Positions 6,995 through 16,311 of a DNA stretch of 50,415 nucleotides are shown piece by piece. The DNA lies in NCBI GenBank assembly GCA_003222115.1, contig QHUL01000066.1, positions 1-50,415 on the forward strand, in the 5' to 3' direction. Within the stretch, counting starts at the first letter, position 1, and each line of letters starts with the position of its first letter. Under the pieces are notes generated by a model. That model was not told where the DNA came from. It searched no databases and saw only the letters and a program-made list of their open reading frames with translations. The position numbers and the translations under genes were made by a program. This stretch comes from Gemmatimonadota bacterium. GTDB taxonomy: Bacteria > Gemmatimonadota > Gemmatimonadetes > Gemmatimonadales > GWC2-71-9.

Positions 6995-8265
6995 TACTTG
7001 AAGATTCCCTTGCGAACCTTGGTGAGCGGCACCTTCTTCTGGCGCCCCGTCTTCAAGTCGCGGACGATGGCGACCTTCGCCTTGCGCTCATCGGGGCCAA
7101 GGATCAGCGCCCTGGGAGCCCCGCGCGCCGCCGCGAGCTCGAGCTGCTTCCTGATCGGCTGCCCGTGCAGCGCGTACTCCACCGACACTCCCCGCGTGCG
7201 CAGCTCGGCGGCGAGCTGCACGACCGGCGCGACGTCCTCCCCGCCCACCGCCACTAAAAAGGCGTCGAGCTCGGTCGGCGCCTTGACCTGCTTGCCGTGC
7301 TCCTTCAAGAGTTCGCCGAGGACGACGTCCCCCATGCCGAAGCCGACGCAAGGCAGATCGATGCCCGCGACCTGCTCGATCAGGTCATCGTATCTGCCAC
7401 CGCCGCAGATTGCGCGCAGCGAGCTCTTGGCGTCGAACAGCTCAAACACGATGCCCGTGTAATAGGCGAGCCCTCGGACGATGCGGAAATCCACTTCGAC
7501 GAACTCCGCCAACTTCATCTCGTCGAGTCGCGCGATGCACTCGTTCAGAGGTTCCGCCTGCTCGGATCGACGCAGCTCGGCCGCGCCCTCCCGCAGGCCG
7601 GACATGAACTCGAGAATGGCGCCGATCCGGGGGTCGTTCGCGGGGAGAACCTTCCTCAGGATGGCGTCCGCGTCGGCCGGATTCCTGTCCCATTTGTCGA
7701 GGCCCGCCAGCACGCCGGGCATCTCGCCATCGGTGACCTGGTATCTGCCGGCCAGCTGCGCGGTCACGATCCTGCGGTCGGAGACCCGCAGCCGCACGTC
7801 CTTGGGACCGAGTCCGAATGCCCTGGCGATGTCGATGGCGGCGGCGATAATCTCGGCGTCGGCCGCCGGACCGGGCTCCCCGATGATGTCCATGTTGAGC
7901 TGGAAATGCTCCCGCAGCCGGCCACGCTGCTGCCGCTCGTAGCGGAACAGCTGAGGAATAGAGAACCAGCGGATCGGCTTCTTCAGGGCCTGGGCCCGGG
8001 CGCCCACCATGCGGGCGAGCGTCGGGGTCATCTCGGGACGGAGTGCGACCTTGCGCCCGCCTTTGTCCTCGAAGGCGTACAGCTGCTGCACGATCTCCTC
8101 GCCGCTCTTCCCGGTGTACAGCTCCAATGGCTCGAGCGGCGGCCCGTCGTATTCCTGGAACCCGTAGCGGCGCGCCACGTCGCGCCACGTGGTGAAGATG
8201 GCATTGCGGAGAGCGAGTTCTTCGGGGTAAAAGTCGCGGAAGCCGGGTAAGGCTTGTCCCTGCAT
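6994..8265 (-). CDS. hisS: histidyl-tRNA synthetase
   Basis: Class IIa synthetase charging tRNA-His, 423 residues, normal length. Seen: RPEMT (76-80), motif 2 RYERQQRGRLREHFQ (108-122), the histidine-binding RGLAYYTG (264-271), motif 3 GGGRYDDL (288-295) followed by GVGFGMG-type glycine loop, and the C-terminal anticodon-binding alpha/beta domain ending in a basic KVPLTKVRKGIFK. Starts at an ATG at 8265, nine bases after the folC stop, and its TAA overlaps the proS ATG by one base. Co-transcription of two synthetases with folC and accD gives a translation/precursor operon. Confidence 0.97.
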   Translation of the reverse strand: MQGQALPGFRDFYPEELALRNAIFTTWRDVARRYGFQEYDGPPLEPLELYTGKSGEEIVQQLYAFEDKGGRKVALRPEMTPTLARMVGARAQALKKPIRWFSIPQLFRYERQQRGRLREHFQLNMDIIGEPGPAADAEIIAAAIDIARAFGLGPKDVRLRVSDRRIVTAQLAGRYQVTDGEMPGVLAGLDKWDRNPADADAILRKVLPANDPRIGAILEFMSGLREGAAELRRSEQAEPLNECIARLDEMKLAEFVEVDFRIVRGLAYYTGIVFELFDAKSSLRAICGGGRYDDLIEQVAGIDLPCVGFGMGDVVLGELLKEHGKQVKAPTELDAFLVAVGGEDVAPVVQLAAELRTRGVSVEYALHGQPIRKQLELAAARGAPRALILGPDERKAKVAIVRDLKTGRQKKVPLTKVRKGIFK

Positions 8266-8274
8266 CGAAACAAT

Positions 8275-9518
8275 TTAGCCGACGGGCGCGAAGCCCGGCA
8301 AGCGGGCGAGCGCGTCGCCGACGGTGTGGAACGATCCCGTCACGAGCACCGACACGGCGCCCTCCTGCACCGCTTCCACTGCGCGCGCGAAATCCGGCTC
8401 GAAGTCCACCGGCGTGCCGGCCCCCGCCCCCGCCCCGCCCCCGGCCTGGGTCGCCGCCCAGCTCGCCATCTCTTCGCGCAGCCAACGCTTCTCCGGCGCC
8501 ACGGACGGCGCCACCGTCAGCATCAGCCGATCCACCTCCGGTATCAATCGGTCGAGCATCGGCCGCCAGTTCTTGTCGTTGCGGATCCCCACGAGTGCAT
8601 GGAGCGGCCGCGGCGGCCGCTCGTCGCGCAGCGTCTGCACCACGACCTCCATGCCGTCCGGGTTGTGGGCGACGTCGAAGATCCAGCGGCCCCGGACATC
8701 GAAGCGGCCCGGGGCGTAGGCGCGCGCGAAGCTCGCCGGCCACCGCTCGCCCGGGCGGCCGAACGGCGGCGGCAGCGCGTTCAGCGCGGCGAGGGCCACC
8801 CAGGCGTTTGCGTGCTGGTGCGAGCCCCGCAACCCCAGCGGACCGGTCGGCGCGCGGTGGGTATCGACCAGCACCACCGGGCGCGCTCCGCGCCGCTCCG
8901 CCACGCCGCAAAGCACGGCCCGCACCGCCGGGTCCTGCTCCCCCGTTACGAAAGGAACCCCCGGCTTCGCGATGCCCGCCTTCTCCCGCGCGATGGACGC
9001 GAGGTCCGGACCCAGATAGTCCGTGTGCTCGAGGGCGACTTTGGTCACGACGCTGACCAGCGGCGTGATCACGTTGGTGCTGTCCAGGCGGCCGCCCAGC
9101 CCGACCTCGATGACCGCCACGTCCACACCCCGGGCGGCGAGGTCGGCGAAGGCGATGGCGGTCGTGGCTTCGAAGAAGCTCGCATCCAGGCGCTCGATGT
9201 GGGGCTTGAGGAAGTCGGTCCACTCGGCGAAGGCTTCCTCGCCGATCGGCACCCCGTGCGCCACGATGCGCTCGCGCACCGAGACCAGGTGCGGCGAGGT
9301 GTAAACGCCGACCTGGAAGCCCTGCGCCTCGAGCTCCGCCGCCGTGTAGGCGCAGGTCGAGCCCTTGCCGTTGGTACCGCCGATATGGATGGAGGGAAGG
9401 CGCCGCTCGGGATGGCCCAACACGTCCAAGAGCCCCTCGGTCGGGCCGAGGCTCCACTTGATGCGGCTCCCTTGTCGCGCGAAGAGAAAGCGGCAGGCGT
9501 CCTCGAAGGACAGCCGGC

Positions 9519-9522
<4 letters not shown>
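8275..9522 (-). CDS. folC: folylpolyglutamate/dihydrofolate synthase, probable CTG start
   Basis: Mur-ligase-family enzyme that adds glutamate to (dihydro)folate using ATP. 415 residues. Seen: P-loop GGTNGKGST (48-56), YTSPHLVSVRERI, the FFEATTAIAF helix, VEVGLGGRLDSTNV-type motif (IEVGLGGRLDSTNV), and DVAHNPDGM in the C-terminal domain. No ATG, GTG or TTG exists near the N-terminus that homology requires. A CTG at 9522 overlaps the accD stop as CTGA, with GGAGG seven bases upstream, and gives the expected start (SRLSFEDACRFLFARQG). Residues about 375-385 (GGGAGAGAG) are a G-tract-encoded insert before the C-terminal helices. Confidence 0.93.
8421..8442 (-). repeat. G-rich low-complexity insert in folC
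   Basis: C5-G-C5-G-C4-G-C5 on the plus strand; on the coding strand four long G runs with single-base loops. Translated as GGGAGAGAG in a region where FolC proteins are variable. Confidence 0.6.
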
Positions 9523-10376
<854 letters not shown>

Positions 10377-10457
10377 TCGCGCCATAGGAGGATTCTGGAA
10401 GCGGACAATCTGGGAGGGGCCCGAAGCGCGCGCCAGCCCCGACGGCGTAACGTGTTG

Positions 10458-11705
10458 TCAAGACTCGGCATAGCCAGACCGGCGCGACTCCCAGGCGACC
10501 CGCAGCACGATCCCCACCGCGAGACTGCAGGCGAGCAGGAAAGAGCCGCCGTAGGAAAAGAACGGCAGCGGGATGCCCGTGATGGGCAGGAGCTTCACCG
10601 TCATGCCGACGTTCTCGATGATGTGCGTGAACAGCATCCCGGCGATCCCGAACACGCACAGGCTGGAGTAGGGGTCGGGGGCGCGGCGCGCGATCCGCAG
10701 CATCACCAGGATCAGGGCGGCGAACAGCGCCAGGGCCGCGAGCACCCCGACGAACCCGAGCTCCTCCCCCACCACGGGGAAGATGAAGTCCGTGTGCTGG
10801 GCGGGGAGGAACGCGAGCCGCTTCTGGGGCCCGTGGGTGAAGCCCTTGCCGAGGAAGCCGCCCGAGCCGATCGCCACCTTGGACTGGATGATGTGCCACC
10901 CGGTCTTGCGGGGATCGACCTCGGGATTGAGGAAGGTGAGCAGCCGGCTCTGCTGGTAGGGCGCGAGCGCCTTCCAGAACGGCAGGGCGACGATCCCCAT
11001 GGCCACGTTGGCGGCCATCACGGCCAGTCCCTCCCACACGTACGGGCGCCACCACAAGAGCAGCCCGCACAACAGGGCGATCCAGATGCCCCAGGCGACT
11101 GTGGAGAAGGCGAGGATCAGGCCGATGGCGGGCGAGGCGAGCAGCACGAGGAGGGAGGGCTTCGTGCCCGCCCAAAACAGCATCGCGAACAGGATGGCGA
11201 TGAACACCACCGCGCTGCCCAGGTCCGGCTGCAGCAGCACGAGCGCGAACGGCACCCCCACGATCACGCCCGGTGGCAGCAGATCGCGCAGCGTGGCGGG
11301 CGCCTCGCGCCGGGCCGCGAGCCAGCGCGCCAGCATCAGGATCACCGCGAGCTTGGCGAGCTCGGCAGGCTGCCCGACCCGCAGGCCGCCGATCGCGAGC
11401 CAGGACCGGGAGCCCGCCGCCGTTCCCGCCCCCGTGCCCACGACGAGGGTCACGAGCAGCAGAAGCACAGTGGCCCCGTATGCGTAGGGGGTCGCCCATT
11501 CGACGAGCCGCGGCGACACGCGGGACACGAGCACCAGGGCGGTGAGCCCCACGGCGATCCAGACGATCTGCTTCTGCCAGATCGTGGCCGCGATGGTGGG
11601 CACGTCGGTCTGGCCCGCGGAGTAGAGCGCCGCGAGCCCGTAGCTGAGCAGCGCGACCGTCACGCCCACGAGGGGCTTATCGATCCGGCGGAGGCGTGAC
11701 AGCAT
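10458..11705 (-). CDS. rodA: rod-shape SEDS peptidoglycan polymerase
   Basis: SEDS-family glycosyltransferase that polymerises lipid II for side-wall synthesis together with PBP2 and the Mre complex. 415 residues with about ten membrane spans. Seen: GSRSWLAIGG, the loop QPDLGSAVVF, PFWKALAPYQQSRLLTFLNPE, the catalytic-loop region FLPAQHTDFIFPVVGEELG with the Asp in HTDF, and PITGIPLPFFSYGGS near the C-terminus. The ATG at 11705 lies 29 nt inside the 3' end of mrdA in another frame, so the two are translationally coupled. Ends 81 bp before accD. Confidence 0.97.
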   Translation of the reverse strand: MLSRLRRIDKPLVGVTVALLSYGLAALYSAGQTDVPTIAATIWQKQIVWIAVGLTALVLVSRVSPRLVEWATPYAYGATVLLLLVTLVVGTGAGTAAGSRSWLAIGGLRVGQPAELAKLAVILMLARWLAARREAPATLRDLLPPGVIVGVPFALVLLQPDLGSAVVFIAILFAMLFWAGTKPSLLVLLASPAIGLILAFSTVAWGIWIALLCGLLLWWRPYVWEGLAVMAANVAMGIVALPFWKALAPYQQSRLLTFLNPEVDPRKTGWHIIQSKVAIGSGGFLGKGFTHGPQKRLAFLPAQHTDFIFPVVGEELGFVGVLAALALFAALILVMLRIARRAPDPYSSLCVFGIAGMLFTHIIENVGMTVKLLPITGIPLPFFSYGGSFLLACSLAVGIVLRVAWESRRSGYAES

Positions 11706-13593
11706 GGGTGGTATCGGAGGGTACGGTGTCCAGGGGCACGGTGTCGCGCACGCTCGCGGTATCCGCGGGCGCTCCGGGCAGGATGTCGCGGGCGTGGGGC
11801 GCGGTGTCCGTGGGCAGCGCGAGCCGGATGGTGCGGGCGACCGTCGTGTCGGCGCCGAGGTAGCGCGCGATGACGCGCGCGACGAGCGGCGCGACCCCGG
11901 AGCCGTGCTGGGCGTGCTCGACGATCGCACCCACCACGATCTCCGGCTTGTCGGCGGGGGCGAACCCGATGAACCAGCCGTGCGCCGGCCCGTGCGGGTT
12001 CTGCGCGGAGCCGGTCTTGCCCGCGATCGACATCGCCCCGACCCGGCCCGCGCTCCGGGCCGTCCCCTGTTGCACCACGTTGATCATCGCCTGGCGCAAC
12101 CCGGCGAGCTGCGGCGCGGTGAGCTCCATGTCGGCGCCGACGTCGCCCGTGGCTGCCGGGTGCACCACGTAGGGCGAGCGCGAGCGACCGTCGCTCGCGA
12201 GCATCTGGTACAGGCGCACCATGTCGACCAGCGTCTGGGCGTTCTCTCCCTGCCCGATCGCGAGGTTCAGGGTGACGGCGGACGTCCAGCGCCGCGGCCC
12301 GTACGCGCGATCGTAGTACGCGATGCCCGAGGGAAACTCGGATGCGGTCTCGCCAGGCAGATCGATCCCCGTGCGCGCGCGCAGCCCCCACTGGCTCGCG
12401 TCCTCGAGCAGCGAGGTCAGCCCGAGCTTCAGGCCCAGCTGGTAGAAGTAGACGTCGCAGCTCTGGGCGATCGCCTCGCTGAGCGTCAATGCGCCGTGCC
12501 CCGCGGGCTCCCAGCAGCGGAAGTAGCGGTTGCCGTAGGCCAGGCCGCCGCGGCACGGGATCGGCATGCGGCTGCGGAAGGTGACGACGCCGCGCTTCAG
12601 CGCCATCGCCGCAACCGCGAGCTTCCACGTGGAGCCCGGCGGATAGCGTGCCTGGATCGCGCGGTTCAGGAGCGGGTGCGTCTCGCTCTCGTTCAGACGC
12701 CGCCAGTACTCGGGATTGACGCCGCCCACGAATGCGTTGGGGTTGAAGGCGGGCGCGCTGTACAGCGCCAGCACCTCCCCCGTATTGGGGTTCAGCGCGA
12801 GCAGGGCACCGCGCTGCCCCGCCGGAAAGATCTCGCCGATGTAGCGCTGCAGGTCGAGATCGAGCGCGGTGTGCAGCGGCGTGCCGGGGACCGGCTTGAG
12901 GGTAGGTGCCGCACCCGCTTCGCGCACCACGTGGCCCAGGGCGCTCACCTCGATGAAGCGCACGCCGTCGCCGCCACGCAGCGAGTCGTCGTACTGGCGC
13001 TCCAGGCCGTCCTTCCCGACGAGCCCGCCCAGCCGCACCGGGGCGAAGCGCCGCTGGGCCCGCTCGGTCTCCGTCGCCTCGCCCACGTAGCCGATGAGGT
13101 GGGCGGCGAGCGAGCTGTCCGGGTAGTAGCGCTTCGGCTCCGGCTGGATCAAGAGGCCCGGGAACAGGAGGCGCCGCTCCTCCAGCGCGGACACCATATC
13201 GAAGGGAGCGTCCGCGAGCACCAGCGCCGGCAGGTAGGGCGCCCGCCGGTAGCGGACCAGGACGCGATCGATGCCCGCGCTGTCGAGCCTGACAATCGGC
13301 GCGATCCGCCCGAGGATGCGCCGCAGCGTCACCTCTTCCGCCGGCAACAGGGAGACCGTGTAGCCGGGCACGTTCTCCGCCAGCACCCTGCCGTTGCGGT
13401 CCAGAATGACGCCGCGCGGGGCGGGGAGCGGAATGGGCCGCAACCGGTTCGTCTCGGACTGCAGCTGGTACTTGCCGTGCTCCAGGATCTGGGTGCGGAA
13501 GAACGCCACCGCCAGCACCCCCATCGTCGCCCACAGGACGCCCCGGGCCACGCCCAGCCGGCGGTCGAGCAGGTGCGGGTGATAAGGGTTCAT
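11677..13593 (-). CDS. mrdA: penicillin-binding protein 2 (rod-shape transpeptidase)
   Basis: Class B PBP crosslinking peptidoglycan in the elongasome; partner of RodA. 638 residues. One N-terminal membrane anchor (about 17-33), PBP dimer domain (RGVILDRNGRVLAEN near 60-74), transpeptidase domain with catalytic SxxK S321-T-W-K324, SxD S378-C-D380 (family form of SxN), and KTG 526-528. The C-terminus is a Thr/Asp/Pro-rich tail (residues about 585-638) that looks disordered. Start ATG 13593 overlaps the mreD stop as ATGA. The C-terminal tail shares its DNA with the start of rodA. Confidence 0.97.
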   Translation of the reverse strand: MNPYHPHLLDRRLGVARGVLWATMGVLAVAFFRTQILEHGKYQLQSETNRLRPIPLPAPRGVILDRNGRVLAENVPGYTVSLLPAEEVTLRRILGRIAPIVRLDSAGIDRVLVRYRRAPYLPALVLADAPFDMVSALEERRLLFPGLLIQPEPKRYYPDSSLAAHLIGYVGEATETERAQRRFAPVRLGGLVGKDGLERQYDDSLRGGDGVRFIEVSALGHVVREAGAAPTLKPVPGTPLHTALDLDLQRYIGEIFPAGQRGALLALNPNTGEVLALYSAPAFNPNAFVGGVNPEYWRRLNESETHPLLNRAIQARYPPGSTWKLAVAAMALKRGVVTFRSRMPIPCRGGLAYGNRYFRCWEPAGHGALTLSEAIAQSCDVYFYQLGLKLGLTSLLEDASQWGLRARTGIDLPGETASEFPSGIAYYDRAYGPRRWTSAVTLNLAIGQGENAQTLVDMVRLYQMLASDGRSRSPYVVHPAATGDVGADMELTAPQLAGLRQAMINVVQQGTARSAGRVGAMSIAGKTGSAQNPHGPAHGWFIGFAPADKPEIVVGAIVEHAQHGSGVAPLVARVIARYLGADTTVARTIRLALPTDTAPHARDILPGAPADTASVRDTVPLDTVPSDTTHAVTPPPDR

Positions 13594-14087
13594 ACGTCGC
13601 TCAGGCGGATCGCCAGGTAGCGCCCGAACAGGAGCAGCACGATCACGCCCGTTACGGCGGTCGTGAGGCTTTGCAGCGGCGACCACACCAGCAGCTCCCA
13701 CCCGAGCTGCCCGCCCTTCAACCGGCCCGAGGCGAGTGCCACGATGAGGTTGCGGAACCAGGTGCCCGCGAAGAACAGGCACGCGTTGACGATGACGTTT
13801 TCGGCGAAGAACACCGCCTTGCCCCAGGACGACAGGTAGCCGACCAGGGTGTGCGCCAGCGCCCCCGCCCCGAAGGACGCGGGCGTCAGCGCGTCCCGCA
13901 GCAGCCCGACCAGGAACCCGGCGCCGGCGCTCCTCCCGGGCTGCGCGCGAATCGTGTAGATGAGCAGCGCGAGCAGCAGGAAGTCCGGCGCCACGCGGTC
14001 GTCACCGAGCCGGGCGCGCAGGGAGAACTGGAGCAGCACCAGTCCCCCGAGGATGGGAACGAAGCGGTAGCGGTCGCTCCACCTCAC
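13590..14087 (-). CDS. mreD: rod-shape-determining membrane protein MreD
   Basis: Small elongasome membrane protein linking MreC to the synthetic complex. 165 residues, five to six hydrophobic segments, typical of MreD. Seen: FVPILGGLVLLQFSLRARLG at the start, APDFLLLALLIYTI, GAGFLVGLLRDALTPASFGAGALAHTLVGYL (the family's most conserved region) and a C-terminal hydrophobic helix. GTG start at 14087 overlaps the mreC TGA as GTGA, and its own TGA overlaps the mrdA ATG. Identity rests on topology and position, since MreD proteins diverge strongly. Confidence 0.92.
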   Translation of the reverse strand: MRWSDRYRFVPILGGLVLLQFSLRARLGDDRVAPDFLLLALLIYTIRAQPGRSAGAGFLVGLLRDALTPASFGAGALAHTLVGYLSSWGKAVFFAENVIVNACLFFAGTWFRNLIVALASGRLKGGQLGWELLVWSPLQSLTTAVTGVIVLLLFGRYLAIRLSDV

Positions 14088-14941
14088 GGGCCCTGCTCCC
14101 CGCGCTCGAACACGCCGCGCAGGTCGCCCGGCGTTCCGCTCCGGCCCCCGGTCAGGATCATGACGTGCGACACGGCCGAAGGATGCACGGCCGGGCGTAC
14201 CAGGTAGGTGCGCTGCCACCCCTCTTCCGTCGCGGCGCTGTCCACCACGGTGCCGAGCGGAATGCCGCGCGGGAACACGCCGCCCAGCCCCGAGGTCAGG
14301 ATGCTCGTGCCGAGCGCGACCGATTGCCGGTAGGGGATGCCCCGCAGCTCGAGCAGCCAGACCTTGGGGCCCTCGGTGCCGTGCGGTGCCACGATGCCGT
14401 ACACGCTGCCGTCCGCCGCCATCGCGCTGGCGCGGAATTCCGGGTGCGCCCACGTGACCACGACGCTGGTCCGGGCATCCACCGTACTGACGACGCCGAC
14501 CAGCCCCTCCGGGCTCACCACGGCCGCGAGCGGCTTCACCCCCTGGCGGCGCCCCGCCGACACGATCAGCGTCAGGGGATTCGTGGGCAGGGCCTCGTGC
14601 AGCACCTCGGCCGGGACGTAGCCCGACGCGAGCCGCACTCCCAGGCCGAGCAGCCCCCGCAGCCGCGTGTTTTCGGCGCGCAGCTCCGGCACGAAGGTGG
14701 CGGCGAGGGTGGCCGAGTCCCGCTGCGCCACCACCGCGTCGTAGCTCGACAGGGCGGCGGCGAGGAGCCCGGTCTGTTGCTGCAGCCACAGGAACGGCGC
14801 GAGCACGGTCTGGCGCAGGCCCTTCGCGAGGGGGTCCCGCCAGCGATCGGGCAGGCTCATCGCGGCGATCGACAGGAGCATGCACCCGACGAAGAGCAGG
14901 GTGTCGGCTCGCGACGCGTAGCGATCCGCTCCGAGCGCCAT
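14084..14941 (-). CDS. mreC: rod-shape-determining protein MreC
   Basis: Periplasmic scaffold of the elongasome that activates PBP2-RodA. 285 residues: short cytoplasmic N-terminus, one membrane helix (about 14-30), a coiled-coil segment (about 65-95, ending ELRAENTRLRGLLGL), then the two-lobed beta domain (VLHEALPTNPLTLIVSAGRRQGV, VSPEGLVGVVSTVDARTSVV, TSGLGGVFPRGIPLGTV). ATG at 14941, four bases after the mreB stop. The order mreB-mreC-mreD-mrdA-rodA is the standard shape operon. Confidence 0.96.
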   Translation of the reverse strand: MALGADRYASRADTLLFVGCMLLSIAAMSLPDRWRDPLAKGLRQTVLAPFLWLQQQTGLLAAALSSYDAVVAQRDSATLAATFVPELRAENTRLRGLLGLGVRLASGYVPAEVLHEALPTNPLTLIVSAGRRQGVKPLAAVVSPEGLVGVVSTVDARTSVVVTWAHPEFRASAMAADGSVYGIVAPHGTEGPKVWLLELRGIPYRQSVALGTSILTSGLGGVFPRGIPLGTVVDSAATEEGWQRTYLVRPAVHPSAVSHVMILTGGRSGTPGDLRGVFERGEQGP

Positions 14942-14945
14942 CCCG

Positions 14946-15989
14946 TTACGTGGTCAGGACGTTGCGGTATTTCTCCGGATCGTCGAGGATCCGGCCGGTG
15001 CCGCGCACGACGCAGGTCATGGGATCCTCGTCGAGGTGGATGGGAAGGCCGGTCTCCTGCTGCAGCAGCACGTCGAGGCCGCGGATCAGCGCCCCGCCTC
15101 CCGTCATCACGATACCCCGATCCACGATGTCCGACGCCAGCTCGGGTGGCGTGATCTCGAGCGCGCGCCGCACCGCGTCCACGATCTGCTGGATCGGCTC
15201 CTGCACGGCCTCCCGGATCTCGCTCGAGTGCACCCGCACGATCTTGGGGATCCCGGAGACGAGGTCGCGCCCCTTGACCTCCATCTCGCGCTCCTCGCCC
15301 ACGGGCGCGGCCGAGCCGATCTGGATCTTGATCTGCTCCGCCGTCGGCTCGCCGATCAGGAGGTTGTAGTTCTTGCGCATGAACTGCACGATCGCCTGGT
15401 CCAGCTCGTCGCCGCCCGTCCGGATCGACGTGTCCGACACGATCCCCGAGAGCGCGATGACCGCGATCTCCGTCGTGCCACCGCCGATGTCGATCACCAT
15501 GTTGCCGGTCGGCGTCTCGACGGGCAGGCCGACGCCGATGGCGGCGGCCATCGGCTCCGCCACCATGTAGACCTCCTTCGCCCCCGCCGACTGCGCCGAG
15601 TCCCGCACGGCCCGCTTCTCCACCTCGGTGATCCCGCTCGGCACGCACACGATCACCCGGGGCTTCACGCGGAACAGATGCCGCTCGATGATCGACTTCA
15701 GGAAGAAGCGCAGCATCTTCTCGGTCACGTCGAAGTCGGCGATCACGCCGTCCTTCAGGGGCCGCACCGCGAGGATCCCGTCCGGCGTCCGCCCCAGCAT
15801 GCGCTTCGCCTCGAGGCCGATCCCCACGATCTTGCCCGTGGCCTTCTCGATCGCGACGACGGAGGGCTCGTTGAGGACGATGCCCTCCCCTTTCACGTAG
15901 ATCAGGGTGTTGGCGGTACCGAGATCGACCGCGATCTCGTTGGCGGCGCTCCAGGAACCGATTTTCCAGTTCGGCCAGCGTAGCGGCAC
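14946..15989 (-). CDS. mreB: actin-like rod-shape protein MreB
   Basis: ATP-binding bacterial actin that forms membrane-associated filaments and organises side-wall synthesis. 347 residues. Seen: phosphate-1 motif [13 protein letters not shown] (22-34), [18 protein letters not shown] region, the connecting [16 protein letters not shown], phosphate-2 [12 protein letters not shown], and the adenosine motif [18 protein letters not shown] start at 15989, supported by homology starting within 20 residues; Shine-Dalgarno is weak. First gene of the long minus-strand block down to proS; its promoter must lie in the 121 bp shared with the divergent ferredoxin gene. Confidence 0.98.
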   Translation of the reverse strand: MPLRWPNWKIGSWSAANEIAVDLGTANTLIYVKGEGIVLNEPSVVAIEKATGKIVGIGLEAKRMLGRTPDGILAVRPLKDGVIADFDVTEKMLRFFLKSIIERHLFRVKPRVIVCVPSGITEVEKRAVRDSAQSAGAKEVYMVAEPMAAAIGVGLPVETPTGNMVIDIGGGTTEIAVIALSGIVSDTSIRTGGDELDQAIVQFMRKNYNLLIGEPTAEQIKIQIGSAAPVGEEREMEVKGRDLVSGIPKIVRVHSSEIREAVQEPIQQIVDAVRRALEITPPELASDIVDRGIVMTGGGALIRGLDVLLQQETGLPIHLDEDPMTCVVRGTGRILDDPEKYRNVLTT

Positions 15990-16074
15990 GTGTCGTCTTG
16001 ATAAAAGAGTGGGCGGGGCGCGGTAACGAGCGCCTCAACCTACTAAAAACGCTAACTCCAAGCAAGGCTGATGC

Positions 16075-16103
16075 TTGACGCTCCTCATCCGGCTCGCTAA
16101 GGT
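16075..16103 (+). promoter_or_regulatory. sigma70-like promoter for the ferredoxin gene
   Basis: TTGACG (16075-16080), 17-bp spacer, TAAGGT (16098-16103). The expected transcription start falls at or within a base or two of the ATG at 16111, so the message would be leaderless; indeed no Shine-Dalgarno is seen. Confidence 0.5.
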
Positions 16104-16110
16104 TGGCCGC

Positions 16111-16311
16111 ATGCCGCATCCCCGCGCCTCCGACGTCGCGAGCGTCGATTTGCTGGTCTGCGACCGCTGCGGTCTCTGTCTGCCCCTCTGCCCGCCCGAA
16201 GCGATCCACCTGGCGCTCGACGAGCTGGTCATCGATCGCCACGCCTGTACCGGCTGTCGTAAGTGCATCGCGCCCTGCCCCGTGGGCGCGCTGGCGATGG
16301 TCCCGGCCTGA
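16111..16311 (+). CDS. 2[4Fe-4S] ferredoxin
   Basis: 66-residue soluble electron carrier. Two cluster motifs: C17-x2-C20-x2-C23-x3-C27 and C46-x2-C49-x2-C52-x3-C56 followed by Pro, which is the classic bacterial dicluster ferredoxin. The ATG at 16111 fits a full-length small ferredoxin; an in-frame TTG at 16075 lies in the putative promoter. Its TGA overlaps the ATG of the flavoprotein downstream by one base, so the two are translated together, and the ferredoxin is probably the electron donor of that reductase. Confidence 0.95.
   Translation: MPHPRASDVASVDLLVCDRCGLCLPLCPPEAIHLALDELVIDRHACTGCRKCIAPCPVGALAMVPA

Noticed and set aside
7442-9457. Long open frame (671 codons) on the minus strand across hisS/folC
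   Set aside because: It is the out-of-frame shadow of two strongly conserved genes, with Arg/Gly/Ala-rich composition and no domain; long shadow frames are expected at this GC content.
11704-13620. 638-codon plus-strand frame opposite mrdA
   Set aside because: Antisense shadow of a complete PBP2 gene; composition is His/Arg-rich and no signal or motif is present. The same holds for long plus-strand frames at 9555-11699, 18735-20906, 25744-27711 and 41090-43279.
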